Positions 25,647-35,217 of a DNA stretch of 64,000 nucleotides are shown here, one piece after another. Below the pieces are notes generated by a model. It searched no databases and was not told the DNA's origin. It was given only the letters and a program-made list of their open reading frames with translations. The position numbers and the translations under genes are program-made. Position 1 is the stretch's first letter; every line of letters starts with the position of its first letter. Source of the DNA: Nocardioides coralli (lineage in GTDB: Bacteria; Actinomycetota; Actinomycetes; Propionibacteriales; Nocardioidaceae). The stretch is from NCBI RefSeq assembly GCF_019880385.1, contig NZ_CP082273.1, forward strand, positions 2,852,001 to 2,916,000, in the 5' to 3' direction.

Positions 25647-26495
25647 TCATCCCTCCGGCCCCAGCTCCAGCATGCGTGGGACCACGGTGTCCCACGCGGC
25701 TGGCGGCGGAGCCTCGTGCCCCATCCCCTCGACCACGAGCAACCGCGCGCCCGGGACGGCCGCGGCCAGCGCCTCGCCGTGCGGGAGGGGGAAGAACGGG
25801 TCCTCGGTGCCGTGCACGACCAGGGTCGGGCACGAGATCCGGCGTACGTCGAGGGGCTCACCGTCGCCGTCGCCGACGACCAGCCAGTGGTTGGCGGCCG
25901 CTCCCGGGTCGATGCTCCGCTCCACGGCGGTCTCCGCGACCCGTCGGGTGCGGGTCTCGTCGAACAGCGAACCGCCGAAGACGCGCTCCCCCGCGACCAG
26001 CCACTCGACCACCTGGGACTGGTCGTCCCAGTCCGGGTCCGGCGGCGGGTCGTCGAAGACCGCCGCGACCCGCGGCTCAGGTCCGGGCAGGGTCGCGTGG
26101 TCGACGCCTCCGACGGCCGAGGTGGCCACGAGCGTGAGGGCGGACACCAGGTCCGGCCGGCGCAGAGCGACCGCCTGGGCGAGGCCCCCACCCATGGACA
26201 TCCCCACGAGGTGCGCCGGTCCGGCCCGCAACGACGTCACCAGCCCCGTGAGGTCGTCCCCGAGAGCGGATCCCGGGTAGTCGGGTCTCCCCCGAGGACG
26301 GGTGGTCGACGCGCCGGTGTCGCGGTGGTCGTAGCGGACCACCCGGCGGCCACCGGCGGCGATCGCCGCACAGAAGGCGGGGTCCCACCAGTCCATCGAC
26401 TGAGCCGCCCCGGCGACGAGCACGACCACCGGGTCGTCCTGGTCGCCGTACTCGTCCACGCACAGCTCGATCTCGCCCACCTCGAGGTTCCTCAC
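25647..26495 (-). CDS. Alpha/beta hydrolase
   Basis: This 282-residue protein has VVVLVAGAAQSMDWWDP (oxyanion loop), RVVRYDHRDTGAS, nucleophile elbow VGMSMGGGL, HGTEDPFFPL (acid) and EGMGHEAPP (catalytic His). It falls with the aclacinomycin-esterase-like or haloperoxidase-like hydrolases. GTG 26495 starts MRNLEVGEIELCVDEYG. Probably co-transcribed with the downstream epimerase. Substrate not readable. Confidence 0.88.
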   Translation of the reverse strand: MRNLEVGEIELCVDEYGDQDDPVVVLVAGAAQSMDWWDPAFCAAIAAGGRRVVRYDHRDTGASTTRPRGRPDYPGSALGDDLTGLVTSLRAGPAHLVGMSMGGGLAQAVALRRPDLVSALTLVATSAVGGVDHATLPGPEPRVAAVFDDPPPDPDWDDQSQVVEWLVAGERVFGGSLFDETRTRRVAETAVERSIDPGAAANHWLVVGDGDGEPLDVRRISCPTLVVHGTEDPFFPLPHGEALAAAVPGARLLVVEGMGHEAPPPAAWDTVVPRMLELGPEG

Positions 26496-26576
26496 ACCAC
26501 ATGAGACCCGCGACCGGTGCGTGAATCATCGGCCACACGCCGGCCACCCCGCACCGCAGCCTGCCGCGGCGTGGCG

Positions 26577-26582
26577 GAGACT
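26577..26582 (+). promoter_or_regulatory. -10-like hexamer before the MOSC gene
   Basis: GAGACT ends 6 nt before GTG 26589; the same hexamer lies 7 nt before the phosphotransferase start at 52047. It also contains a possible GGAG SD, so leaderless and leadered starts cannot be separated by eye. Confidence 0.35.
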
Positions 26583-26588
26583 GTCCCC

Positions 26589-27140
26589 GTGACGCTCGTG
26601 ACGACCGCCGACCTCGAGAGCCGGCTCGCGCACCTCCGCGCCGCCCCCGCTGACGTCGGCACGCTCGACCTGGTCGTGCGCCGGCCCGGCCGCCTCCAGC
26701 GCGAGGTGCTGGCCGAGGCCCTCCTGGACGAGGCCGACGGCCTCGTGGGCGACGACTGGCTCAGCCGGGCCACGCGCCGTGCCCGCGAGACCGGGCGACA
26801 CCTCGACGCCCAGGTGACCGTGATGAGCTCGCGGATGGTCCGGCTGCTCGCCGACACCGACCAGGAGCGGGCCCTCGCCGGTGACCAGCTCTACGTCGAC
26901 CTCGACCTCTCCGTGACCGTCCTGCCGACGGGCTCGCGCGTGGCCGTCGGCGACGACGCGGTGCTCGAGGTCACGGCGAAGCCGCACCGCGGGTGCCGCA
27001 AGTTCCTGGACCGCTTCGGCGAGGCCGCCACCGCCTTCGTCAACTCCCCCGCCGGTGTGGAGCTGCGGCTGCGTGGCCTCAACGCCCGGGTCGTGCACGG
27101 CGGCGTGGTGCGCCCCGGCGACGCCGTACGCCGGCTCTGA
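26589..27140 (+). CDS. MOSC-domain-like protein
   Basis: This 183-residue protein has a run typical of small stand-alone MOSC proteins: LDLVVRRPGRLQREVLAEALLDEADGL (first 60 residues, split here), then VMSSRMVRLLA, GDQLYVDLDLS, and HRGCRKFLDRFG with the conserved Cys (about residue 137) and RLRGLNARVVHGGVVRPGD. MOSC domains bind molybdenum cofactor or sulfur; no partner enzyme lies nearby. GTG 26589 is chosen from spacing to GAGACT. Confidence 0.82.
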   Translation: MTLVTTADLESRLAHLRAAPADVGTLDLVVRRPGRLQREVLAEALLDEADGLVGDDWLSRATRRARETGRHLDAQVTVMSSRMVRLLADTDQERALAGDQLYVDLDLSVTVLPTGSRVAVGDDAVLEVTAKPHRGCRKFLDRFGEAATAFVNSPAGVELRLRGLNARVVHGGVVRPGDAVRRL

Positions 27141-27207
27141 GCGGTTCTCGGCGCGAGCCAAGCCCCCTCTCAGCCGCCTCACAGCGTCGCTTGTCACGCT
27201 GGGTGGC

Positions 27208-28416
27208 ATGAGCGACACACGCATCCTTCCCCCCTTCCCGGACGAGCCCGGACGCGAGCCCCACGGTGCGGGCGCGCCCGTCGCCCGCACCGAGAGCCTG
27301 GAGTCGCCCGGACAGCGTCCCCGCGGCTCCCGCCGCTTTGCCGCGGGCATGCTCGCGGCGTCGCTGGTCGTCGGCGGCCTGGCCGGGTTCGGCGGCGCAG
27401 CCGCCTGGGAGGCCTGGCAGGACGAGCCGGCCCCGCTGGGCAGCACCACCTCTCCGACCGTCCCGACGGCTGACGCCGACGACGAGCCGGCCCCCGAGGG
27501 CTCGGTCGAGTCCGTCGCCGCCCGGGTGCTGCCGTCGGTCGTCCAGATCGAGGTGCAGGGAGCCGGAGGCTCGGGCTCCGGCTCGGGCATCGTGCTGTCC
27601 GAGGACGGGACGATCCTCACCAACCAGCACGTGGTCGAGGTCGCCGAGGACGGCGGTCAGATCGTCGTGAACTTCGACGACGGGTCGGAGGCCGAGGCGA
27701 GCATCGTCGGCACCGACCGACTCACCGACACCGCGGTCATCCAGGCCGAGGACGTCGAGGGGCTGACGCCGGCGACCATCGGCCGCTCCGGCAGCCTCGA
27801 CGTCGGCCAGGAGGTGGTCGCGGTCGGTTCACCCTTCGGGCTGGAGGCCACGGTGACGACCGGCATCGTCAGTGCGCTCAACCGACCCGTCAACGTCGCG
27901 CAGTCGGCGGACGGGACGTCCACGACCTACCCGGCCATCCAGACCGACGCCGCGATCAACCCCGGCAACAGCGGCGGCCCGCTGGTGGACATGAAGGGCG
28001 CGGTGGTCGGCATCAACTCCTCGATCCGCACCGCGGCCTCCCCGGGCCTGGGACAGGGCGGCGCCGGATCGATCGGTCTCGGCTTCGCGATCCCCATCGA
28101 CGCCGTCATGCCCCTGGTGGAGCAGATGGTCGCCGGCGAGGAGCCCACCCACGCCGTCCTCGGCATCACCGTCGGTGACGGGGAAGCCGGTGACGGCGCG
28201 GTCGTCGGAGAGGTCAACGGCGGCTCGGCCGCCGCGAGCGCCGGGCTCGACGCGGGCGACGTCATCACCCGGGTCGACGACCAGCGGATCACCGACAGCA
28301 GTGCCCTGGTGGCCACGATCCGGGCCTACCGCCCCGGCGACGAGGTCGAGATCACCTTCGTCCGCGACGGCGAGGAGCAGTCGGCGACGGTCACGCTGGA
28401 CTCCGACGGCTCCTGA
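27208..28416 (+). CDS. HtrA/DegP-type S1C serine protease with PDZ domain
   Basis: This 402-residue membrane-anchored protease has a Pro-rich cytosolic start, a membrane segment at 44-66, a linker, and a trypsin-like domain with H141 (LTNQHVV), D174 (DTAVIQ) and S255 (GNSGGPL). One PDZ domain follows (about 316-398). It should act outside the membrane on misfolded or signalling proteins. ATG 27208 is preferred to upstream in-frame starts that run into the MOSC gene. Two hairpins follow the stop. Confidence 0.94.
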   Translation: MSDTRILPPFPDEPGREPHGAGAPVARTESLESPGQRPRGSRRFAAGMLAASLVVGGLAGFGGAAAWEAWQDEPAPLGSTTSPTVPTADADDEPAPEGSVESVAARVLPSVVQIEVQGAGGSGSGSGIVLSEDGTILTNQHVVEVAEDGGQIVVNFDDGSEAEASIVGTDRLTDTAVIQAEDVEGLTPATIGRSGSLDVGQEVVAVGSPFGLEATVTTGIVSALNRPVNVAQSADGTSTTYPAIQTDAAINPGNSGGPLVDMKGAVVGINSSIRTAASPGLGQGGAGSIGLGFAIPIDAVMPLVEQMVAGEEPTHAVLGITVGDGEAGDGAVVGEVNGGSAAASAGLDAGDVITRVDDQRITDSSALVATIRAYRPGDEVEITFVRDGEEQSATVTLDSDGS

Positions 28417-28433
28417 GGGCACCCGGGAAGAGC

Positions 28434-28493
28434 TCAGCGGCGCCGGACCGCGTAGGCCGGCGCCGCTGATCCCGAGCGGGTCAGGTGACCCGC
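28434..28493 (+). terminator. Tandem hairpins after the HtrA-type gene
   Basis: TCAGCGGCGCCGG/CCGGCGCCGCTGA (28434-28446 and 28457-28469) form a perfect 13-bp stem. GCGGGTCA/TGACCCGC (28476-28493) form a second perfect 8-bp stem. They lie between convergent genes. Confidence 0.8.
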
Positions 28494-28506
28494 GGGCGCT
28501 CCCCCG

Positions 28507-31500
28507 TCAGCTGGTGGGTCCGAAGACCTGCAGCTCGGCGATGCGCACCTGCTCCTTCGGCGGGGAGAGCACGGCCCGGTCGGGGGTCGTCTCCTCGCTG
28601 TCGCAGTCCGGGTTGCTGAACACCGGGTCGTTCGACGGGTTGGTGTCGCCCTGGTAGGCGGGCCCGCCGGTGCACTGGTTGTCCCGCACCCGGATCCGGA
28701 CGTGGGTCGCCTTGACGCCGCGGAAGCCGAACGACCGCAGCAGCAGGTCCGGCGCCGTCGGCCGCGGCCGGACGCCCGGGAAGGCGTCGGCGGCGGAGCG
28801 GTAGGCCACGCTGAACTCGGCCTCGTCGTCGGTGCAGGTGTTGCCGTTCACCGTGGCGTCGCAGACCAGGATGTCGAACGAGCGCAGGGCCGAGAACCGG
28901 CTCTGGCTGCCCGAGTCCGCGTTGTCCGGGTCGGTCGGCCGCAGCGCGGCGCTCACCTGCACCTTGTTGATGCGGACCGGCTGGTCACCGATCTTCACCG
29001 TCACCTGGCGACCCTGGACCTGCTGGCCCTCGCCGCGACCCTGGCTCGCGGTGCCGGCCGACTCGAGCGAGGCCCAGTTGGTCGCCTCGCTGTCGTCGAT
29101 CAGCGCCTCGAGGTTGATGCCGTCACCGGTGGCGGTGGCACCGTTTGTGGCCGAGGCCAGGTTGCGGCGCAGCGGCACGTCGATCACGACGTTCTGACCC
29201 GGCTTGAGGGTCCGGCTGAAGCGCACCGCACCGTGGCCGGGGGCCTGTGCGAGGAACTCGTACCTGCCGGGCACGAACGACACCGTCGAGCCGGTCTCGG
29301 TCTCCGGGTCGTTGTCAGCGGTCGGCGTGACGCGGGCCTCGTAGACGCCGGTGTAGACCGTCGTCTTGTCAGCGGCCGAGCGGAACTCGACGGTCGCCTC
29401 GTCCTTCGCCACCGGCGAGGACCAGCCCGGTACCGGGTCGCGGTCGTCGACGTTGGCCGCGTACGCGGTCTCACCCATGCCGCGCTTGGCGAAGGCGTCC
29501 CAGAGCTCGGCCTGGTTGGCCCCGTCGAACCGCAGCAGGTCCGCCGCGAGCATGGCGTCACGCGAGTCGAGCATGGTCGAGCCGGCCGGGTTGAGCAGGA
29601 AGCCGTCGAACATGATCTGGGCCCAGCGCCGGTTGCCCGGGCACTCGTCGGCGGGCAGTGCACCCTCGGCGCAGCGCAGCTGCAGCGCCTTGTCCGAGGA
29701 CGGGAACTGGCCGTCGTACTTCTGGTTGAGCGCCACCACGATGTCGTGGTTGGCGGCGCTCCAGATCTCACCGTCGGCGTGCGGGGACTCCGAGCCGTTG
29801 CCGTCGTAGCCGAGGTCGGCGTAGGTCAGCGGGCTCTGGTTCATCGCGTAGTTGCGGATGCCCCGCTCCTTGTTGCCCGACACGTACGGCGCCAGCGCGA
29901 GCGGGTTGGCACCCTCGCCGGTCGAGATGCCGTTGCCACGGAAGTACTCCGCGAACACCAGGTCCGACCAGCTCTCGCTCTGGCCCTGGGTGGCACCGGT
30001 CCCGGTGTCGGGGCCGGCGATCATCCGGTTGCTGATGGCGTGGCCGTACTCGTGCGCGACCACCGCCATGTCGTAGGCACCGTCGGTGCAGGCGGCGTAG
30101 AAGGCGCCCGCCAGCGGCTGCCAGAGGTACTGGTTGGTGATCGGCGCGATGCCGTCCTGCAGCGTGATCTGGTTGGCGTTGTCACGGCCGTTGAACGTGC
30201 GGCGGCCGGACTGGGCGTTGCCGACCTCGGGGTCGTTCTCGCGGGTCGGACCCGTGTTGCCGAAGTTCGACTGCTGCAGGTTGGAGTTGCGCTCGGTGAA
30301 GCCGAGGAAGTAGCTCCAGTCGTGCATCCGGTTGTGGCTGACGAACAGGTTGGTCACCGACGCGTCGTCGTCGTTGCCGCCCGGCTGGTCGAAGGTCTTC
30401 GGGTCACAGCTGGACTCGTACCACGTGTTCTTCCACGGGTAGTCGTAACGACGGTCCGGGCTGACCGGACGCTTGAACACGGTGTCGGGCGAGCGGAAGC
30501 TCACCTCGGAGATCGCGGTCGTGGCGTTGTTGCCCATCGACGTGAGCGAGGCCAGGCTCGGGGGCAGCACGTCCCAGGGCAGCCGCGAGGCGATGTTGCC
30601 GACCTCGTCGTCGCAGGCGGCCGAGTCGCTCACCCAGCACCACAGCGAGCGGGTGTCCGCACCGGGAGCGCTGGAGTCGGTGAAGTTGGGGTTCGCCTCG
30701 AACACCCGCCACCGCGGCATCGCCGGGTCAGCCGAGGTGGCCGGACCGGTCGTGACGGAGCCGGTGTAGGAGATGGACCCCGCGGAGGGCGTGAACTCGC
30801 AGATCTCCACGAAGTAGTCGCCGGCCGGGACGCCACCGTTGGGGCCCCAGGTGAGCACCTCGGGGCTGGTGAGCAGGTCCTGGGAGGCGACCGGGTTCGC
30901 CTCGCCGTCGCGGTAGAGGTTGATGGTGATGTCGTCGTCGGTGCCGTTGGGGACCGTGGCGCTGGCCGCGACCGAGATCTGGCCGGTGCCCTCCTCCGCG
31001 GTCACCGGGCCGTGGCGCTGGTCCTGCGGGGTGCAGGCACCGGCGTCGTCGGTGGCTCCCGCGAAGGGCTGGGCCGACGGCGCCGAGGTCGGCATCGTCA
31101 TCCCGTTGACCAGGTGGTCGACGCGGTTGTCGCGCAGGAGGACCTTGCCGGTCTCGGCATCGACGAAGCTGATGTAGGCGGCCGGTCCGCTGTGACCCTC
31201 GTGGTCGGTGTGGTCGGCCTTGAGGATCGTGGTCTCCCAGACCAGCCGGACGCCGGCGGTCGGGGTCGGCATGGCCATCTGGCGGGCGCGCTGCAGGTCT
31301 TGCGACCCAGCGGCCTCGAAGGTAGTCCACGGGCCGTCGGCCTCGACGGAGGTCAGCTGCCCGAGCTCGAGGTGGACGCCCTCGGCCGAGGCCGCGATCG
31401 CCTCGGCGGCGTCGATGTTGCGGGAGCCCGCGACGTCCTCGTCACCGGTGACGGAGGAGGAGACCCAGCCGACGCGCCCGTCGCGCTGGACGCCGACGGT

Positions 31501-32053
31501 CAGCAGGCCGTCGTGGCCCGCGGCGAGGTCACCGAAGGTCTGGCGGAACGTCACCACGTGGGCGACGTCGGGGTTGCGGACGGCCTTGCCGTCACGCTCG
31601 CGCGCGAGGTCGGGGGTGTCGAGCAGCGGGGAGTCGGTGACCACTTCGAGCGCGGCGACCTGGTCGGCCGACAGCTTGAAGAGGTCGCTGTGGTCGGACA
31701 CGAAGCCGCGGGCCACGTCGGCGGCCTTGCCGGAGCGCGGACCCGAGAGGTAGCCCTGCTGGTTGTACATCACGTGGGGCGTGCCGAAGTCGTTCCAGCG
31801 GACCGTGGTCGCGCCGAGTGACTTCGCCGCAGCCTTCTGGCCGGCGGTCGCGGCGACACTGCCGTCGCGGAAGTCCTCGACACCGGCGTGGTCGTGGCCC
31901 TCGCCCTGGAACGAGAACTCGAAGGTGTCGGGGTTGGGGCTCTCGGGCGCCTGTCCCGCGGCCGGGACCAGGGTCGCCGCGAGCAGGAGCGTGACGGGGA
32001 GCGCGAGGACGGGTGCGAGCCGCCGGCGCAGGGGGGGGTGTTGGTGAACGCAT
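28507..32053 (-). CDS. Secreted M36 (fungalysin) metalloprotease, start disrupted by a G8 tract
   Basis: This large secreted zinc protease has an FTP/PepSY-type propeptide in its first ~300 residues. The zinc motif HEYGH is coded at 30040-30054 (in VVAHEYGHAISNRM), with the third ligand expected in ESWSDLVFAEYF. A C-terminal discoidin-like module follows (SEATNWASL). ATG 32053 has SD GGAG 9 nt upstream, but its frame leaves the gene at eight consecutive G (32031-32038). One base fewer would join it to the main frame and give a standard Sec signal peptide (LRRRLAPVLALPVTLLLAATL). The intact frame instead extends to a GTG at 32100 with no SD. Confidence 0.86.
32031..32038. repeat. Homopolymer G8 inside the M36 protease start region
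   Basis: Eight G on the plus strand (eight C in the coding sense) lie between the ATG at 32053 and the signal-peptide core. It is the point where the likely start and the gene body are out of frame. Confidence 0.9.
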
Positions 32054-32242
32054 CGTGGGGGTCTCCAGTGCCGACGGATCACGTCGGCGGGCCGGTTCAC
32101 AGCCGGTCGGGCTGCCTGACAGGGGTCGTGCCGCAGCGCCGACGCGGGCCTCCGCGAGCGACCTGCACCCTGCTCAACGACGATGTGTGCGCCAGGTCAC
32201 GCTCCTGTGCAGGCAAGGTCAGGAGAGTGGCACTGTCGTCCG

Positions 32243-32248
32243 TACGCT
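32243..32248 (+). promoter_or_regulatory. -10-like hexamer of the azlCD operon
   Basis: TACGCT ends 6 nt before GTG 32255 and no SD is visible, fitting a leaderless transcript. The region 32101-32242 between the protease gene and this site holds no gene that I can support. Confidence 0.45.
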
Positions 32249-32254
32249 GGCGCG

Positions 32255-32938
32255 GTGGACGACTCCTTCCGGCGGGGCCTGCGGCTCGGGGTGCCCTACG
32301 CCGCCGTGGCCACGGTGCTGGCCCTCTCCTTCGGCGTGCTGGCCGTCCAGGCGGGGTTCACCCCCGTGCAGACGATCGCCCTGTCGGCGCTGGTGTTCGG
32401 CGGCTCGGCGCAGTTCACGGCCCTGACCATCGTCGGCGCCGGCGGCGGCATCGGCGCTGCCGTGGGGGCGGCCACGCTGATGCACTCGCGCTTCCTCGCC
32501 ATGGGCATCGCGCTGGCACCCTCGCTGTCCGGGGGGCCGCTCCGTCGTGCCGCCGAGGGGCAGATCGTGGTCGACTCCTCGTGGGCGCTCGCGAGTCGTG
32601 GGGACGGGACGTTCGACCGCGGGCTGCTCTTCGGCACGACGGTGCCGCAGTACGTCGGCTGGGTGATCGGGACCGTGATCGGCGCCTACGGCGGCACGAT
32701 CATCAGCGACCCGGGCAGTCTCGGCCTCGACGCACTGTTCCCGACGTTCTTCGTGGGCATCCTCATCGCCGAGCTCCGCAAGCCCCGGGCCCGGGTCGCC
32801 GCCCTGCTCGGTGCGGCGATCGCCCTCGCCCTCGTGCCGCTCACCCCTGCCGGGGTGCCGGTGCTGGCCGCCAGCGCCGCCGCCCTCGTGGGCCTGGGCC
32901 GCCTGGATCCCGCGCCCGACCCGGAGGTGGCCGCATGA
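32255..32938 (+). CDS. azlC: AzlC family branched-chain amino acid exporter subunit
   Basis: This 227-residue polytopic membrane protein has FGVLAVQAGFTPVQTIALSALVFGGSAQF, the AzlC signature region (split here), and MHSRFLAMGIALAP. AzlC works with AzlD to export branched-chain amino acids. GTG 32255 follows TACGCT by 6 nt. An upstream extension of the frame is rejected because it has no membrane-protein character. It overlaps azlD by ATGA. Confidence 0.93.
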   Translation: MDDSFRRGLRLGVPYAAVATVLALSFGVLAVQAGFTPVQTIALSALVFGGSAQFTALTIVGAGGGIGAAVGAATLMHSRFLAMGIALAPSLSGGPLRRAAEGQIVVDSSWALASRGDGTFDRGLLFGTTVPQYVGWVIGTVIGAYGGTIISDPGSLGLDALFPTFFVGILIAELRKPRARVAALLGAAIALALVPLTPAGVPVLAASAAALVGLGRLDPAPDPEVAA

Positions 32939-33258
32939 ACCTCACTGGAGTCCAGGGGTGGCTGCTGATCGCCGCGTTGACCGTCATGGCTGCGACCACC
33001 AAGGCCCTGGGGCCGGCGATCGTCGGGGGTCGCGCACTGCCGCGGTGGGCCAGCGGCGTCATCGCCGTGACCGCGCCGGCGCTGCTGTCGGCGCTGGTGG
33101 TGACCTCGGTGCTGGCCGACGGACAGCAGTGGGCCGTCGGGGCGCAGACAGTCGGTGTCGCGGTGGCGGCGCTGCTCCTGCTGTGCCGGGTGCCGCTGCT
33201 GCTGGCCAGCCTCGCCGCCGTCCTGGTGACGGCCGGGGTGCGCGCGCTGTCAGGCTGA
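32935..33258 (+). CDS. azlD: AzlD family branched-chain amino acid exporter subunit
   Basis: This 107-residue protein has four hydrophobic segments, including WLLIAALTVMAATTKALGPAI and VIAVTAPALLSALVVTSVLA, matching AzlD in size and topology. It is coupled to azlC by a 4-bp overlap. Its last 9 bp overlap the 3' end of the convergent GNAT gene. Confidence 0.9.
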   Translation: MNLTGVQGWLLIAALTVMAATTKALGPAIVGGRALPRWASGVIAVTAPALLSALVVTSVLADGQQWAVGAQTVGVAVAALLLLCRVPLLLASLAAVLVTAGVRALSG

Positions 33259-33720
33259 GGTCGACCGGCCGCAGCGGTCCACCCGCTGCCATGGCCAGGC
33301 ATCGGCGAGCCAGCGGGCGACGGCGTCGGCGAGCGGCTCGTCGAGCGTGGCCCTGTCGGCCCGCACCCAGGACTGCACCGTGACGTCGCACTCCTCGGAG
33401 GCCGAGGGGTAGAGGTAGACACAGCCGATGACGTCGTCGCCGCCCACATCGAGGACGGTGAAGGTGAAGCCGACGCGCTGCGCGAAGTCGTCGGCGTGGC
33501 GGCGGAGGTCGCGGAGGTTCTCCTTCAGCGTCATGCCACCCAGCGGCGGCCACGTGCCGTCGGGGTAGCCGGGAGTGGCACGGATGTGCTCGATGCTCGA
33601 CGTCCAGGCGGCGTGGTCCCGCTCGTTGTGCAGCGGTCCCAGCGGCTCGAGGCGGAACTGCTCGGTGGCCAGCGTGGTGGGCGGCTCGAAGCCGGCCGGC
33701 ACGAAGGGCTGCACGGTCAC
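33250..33720 (-). CDS. GNAT-like acetyltransferase
   Basis: This 156-residue protein has LEPLGPLHNERDHAAWTSSIEHIRATPG early, then FTFTVLDVGGDDVIGCVYLYPS and VQSWVRADRATLDEPLADAVARWL. The fold looks like GNAT but the usual acetyl-CoA loop R/Q-x-x-G-x-G/A is replaced by RADRATLDE, so acetyl-CoA binding is uncertain. The GTG start overlaps the dehydrogenase stop by 4 bp. Confidence 0.75.
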   Translation of the reverse strand: MTVQPFVPAGFEPPTTLATEQFRLEPLGPLHNERDHAAWTSSIEHIRATPGYPDGTWPPLGGMTLKENLRDLRRHADDFAQRVGFTFTVLDVGGDDVIGCVYLYPSASEECDVTVQSWVRADRATLDEPLADAVARWLADAWPWQRVDRCGRSTSA

Positions 33721-34946
33721 GGGCGGCGCCCGCCGTTCGTCCCGAGCTCGGCCTGGGACACGCCGAGCACGTCGGGCACCTCCCGCAGCGTGGCCAGGAG
33801 CTTCTCGGACGTCTCGCCCGCCACGTCGATGGCGGCGACCGCCGCCTCACCGCCGCGGAAGACCCGGTTCTCCATGTGCTCGACGTTGAGTCCCTCGGCG
33901 CGCAACAGCTCGAGCACCTGGGCGAGCACGCCGACGCGGTCCCGGTGGCGGACCGTCAGGGTCATGGACCCCAGCCGGCCCGGGTCGAGGTTCACGCAGT
34001 GGCGCACCTCCCCTGCGACGAACGCGTCGACGATGTCGGTGACCCCGGCGGCGATGGCGCGCTGCGCCTGGTCCGTGGACGCGCCGATGTGGTGCGTGGC
34101 GACCACCGCAGGGTGTCGACCGAGGGGTGAGTCCCACTCGCCCGCGCCGAAGCCGGGCTCGTCGGCGAACACGTCGAGGCCTGCGCGGACGTCGCCGGCG
34201 TCCAGCGCGGCGAGCAGGGCGGTCTCGTCGACCACGTCACCCCGCGAGGTGTTGAGCAGGATCGCCCCCTTCCTCATCCGGCCGAGGAAGTCGGCGTCGA
34301 CGAGGTGGCGGGTGCTCTCGGAGGCGGGCACGTGGAGCGTGACGATGTCGGACGACGCCAGCAGCTGCGGCACCGAGTCGCACATCGTGACCCCGAGCTC
34401 CTCGGCTCGCGCGGCGACGTGGGGAGGTCGCCCGTCCTTCGCGAGCGCCTGGACGTGGATGCCGAACGCCGACGCGCGCTCGGCCACCGCGAGGCCGATG
34501 GAGCCGAGGCCGATGACGCCCATCGTCGAGCCCAGCAGGCCGTCCGCCTTGCTGTAGCGCTGCTTGTCCCACTGTCCGTTGCGCAGGTCGGCCACGTTGT
34601 CCGCGATCCTCCGGTCGATCGCGAGCAGCAGCCCCATCGTCAGCTCGGCCACGGCCGCAGCGTTGCGGCCCGGGACGTTGGAGACGAGGACGCCGTGCTG
34701 AGCGGCGGCATCGGTGTCGATCGTGTTGGTGCCGGCCCCGGCCCGGATCACCAGCGCCAGTCGGTCGGCCGCCTCGAAGACGGCCCTTCCCACCTTGGTC
34801 GAGCGCACCACGAGCACGTCGAACCCGGCGATCCTCCCGGGGAGGTCGTCGGCGGAGAGCCCCGGCTCCATCACGCACTCGTGGCCGCGGGCCTCGAGGT
34901 CGACGAGCGTCTGCTGCGGAAGCCGGTCGGCGAGGAGCAGCCGCAT
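33717..34946 (-). CDS. D-2-hydroxyacid dehydrogenase with ACT domain (phosphoglycerate dehydrogenase-like)
   Basis: This 409-residue protein has a Rossmann NAD loop MGVIGLGSIGLAVAERA, the catalytic Arg region RSTKVGRAVF.. IRAGAGTNTID, LNTSRGDVVDETAL (Arg), the Glu in DVFADEPG and the His of THHIGASTDQAQ. A C-terminal ACT domain begins near VRHRDRVGVLAQVLELLR. Length and ACT domain match E. coli SerA-type (about 410), while many actinobacteria carry a longer SerA elsewhere, so its exact acid is open. SD AGGAGG precedes ATG 34946. Confidence 0.85.
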   Translation of the reverse strand: MRLLLADRLPQQTLVDLEARGHECVMEPGLSADDLPGRIAGFDVLVVRSTKVGRAVFEAADRLALVIRAGAGTNTIDTDAAAQHGVLVSNVPGRNAAAVAELTMGLLLAIDRRIADNVADLRNGQWDKQRYSKADGLLGSTMGVIGLGSIGLAVAERASAFGIHVQALAKDGRPPHVAARAEELGVTMCDSVPQLLASSDIVTLHVPASESTRHLVDADFLGRMRKGAILLNTSRGDVVDETALLAALDAGDVRAGLDVFADEPGFGAGEWDSPLGRHPAVVATHHIGASTDQAQRAIAAGVTDIVDAFVAGEVRHCVNLDPGRLGSMTLTVRHRDRVGVLAQVLELLRAEGLNVEHMENRVFRGGEAAVAAIDVAGETSEKLLATLREVPDVLGVSQAELGTNGGRRP

Positions 34947-35187
34947 CGCCACCTCCTGGGACGAGCTCGCCGCCGGTGCCGGCGGGTGTGCCGTCACGCT
35001 AGCGCGTGGACGGACAGTGTCGCCACGGCCGTCACGCCGCCGCCTCAGGGCCGTGGGGCCCGTCGCGCATGACAGGCCGTCCGCAGCACCTTCCTCGCCG
35101 CGGTCGCCGGGCCCGTGACCCCGCCACCAGTGGTTCACAGAGTGGGGATCCGCGCGATTGTCCCCAGGTCCGGTTCGGGACCCTGGC
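34947..35187. other. Intergenic region before the DUF222/HNH gene
   Basis: 241 bp between two divergent genes. It must hold the promoter of the leftward dehydrogenase gene. I see no ORF with family resemblance, no strong hairpin and no repeat in it. Confidence 0.4.
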
Positions 35188-35205
35188 TTCGAACACGTGC
35201 TCGAA
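35188..35205 (+). promoter_or_regulatory. LexA (SOS) box candidate
   Basis: TTCGAACACGTGCTCGAA matches the Gram-positive/actinobacterial SOS consensus CGAAC-N4-GTTCG except for one base (GCTCG), and is near-palindromic over 18 bp. It abuts the -10-like TAGATT (35206-35211), an ideal position for repression. Mycobacterial 13E12-family genes of the same protein type are known LexA targets. Confidence 0.65.
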
Positions 35206-35211
35206 TAGATT
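35206..35211 (+). promoter_or_regulatory. -10-like hexamer of the DUF222/HNH gene
   Basis: TAGATT ends 6 nt before ATG 35218, with no SD; a leaderless transcript is inferred. Confidence 0.5.
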
Positions 35212-35217
35212 GGGACC

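Noticed and set aside
28702..31821. Plus-strand frame of over 1000 codons antisense to the M36 protease
   Set aside because: The minus frame has a complete protease with zinc motif and signal peptide. The antisense frame is His/Arg/Val-rich, has no recognisable domain and arises from GC-biased third positions.
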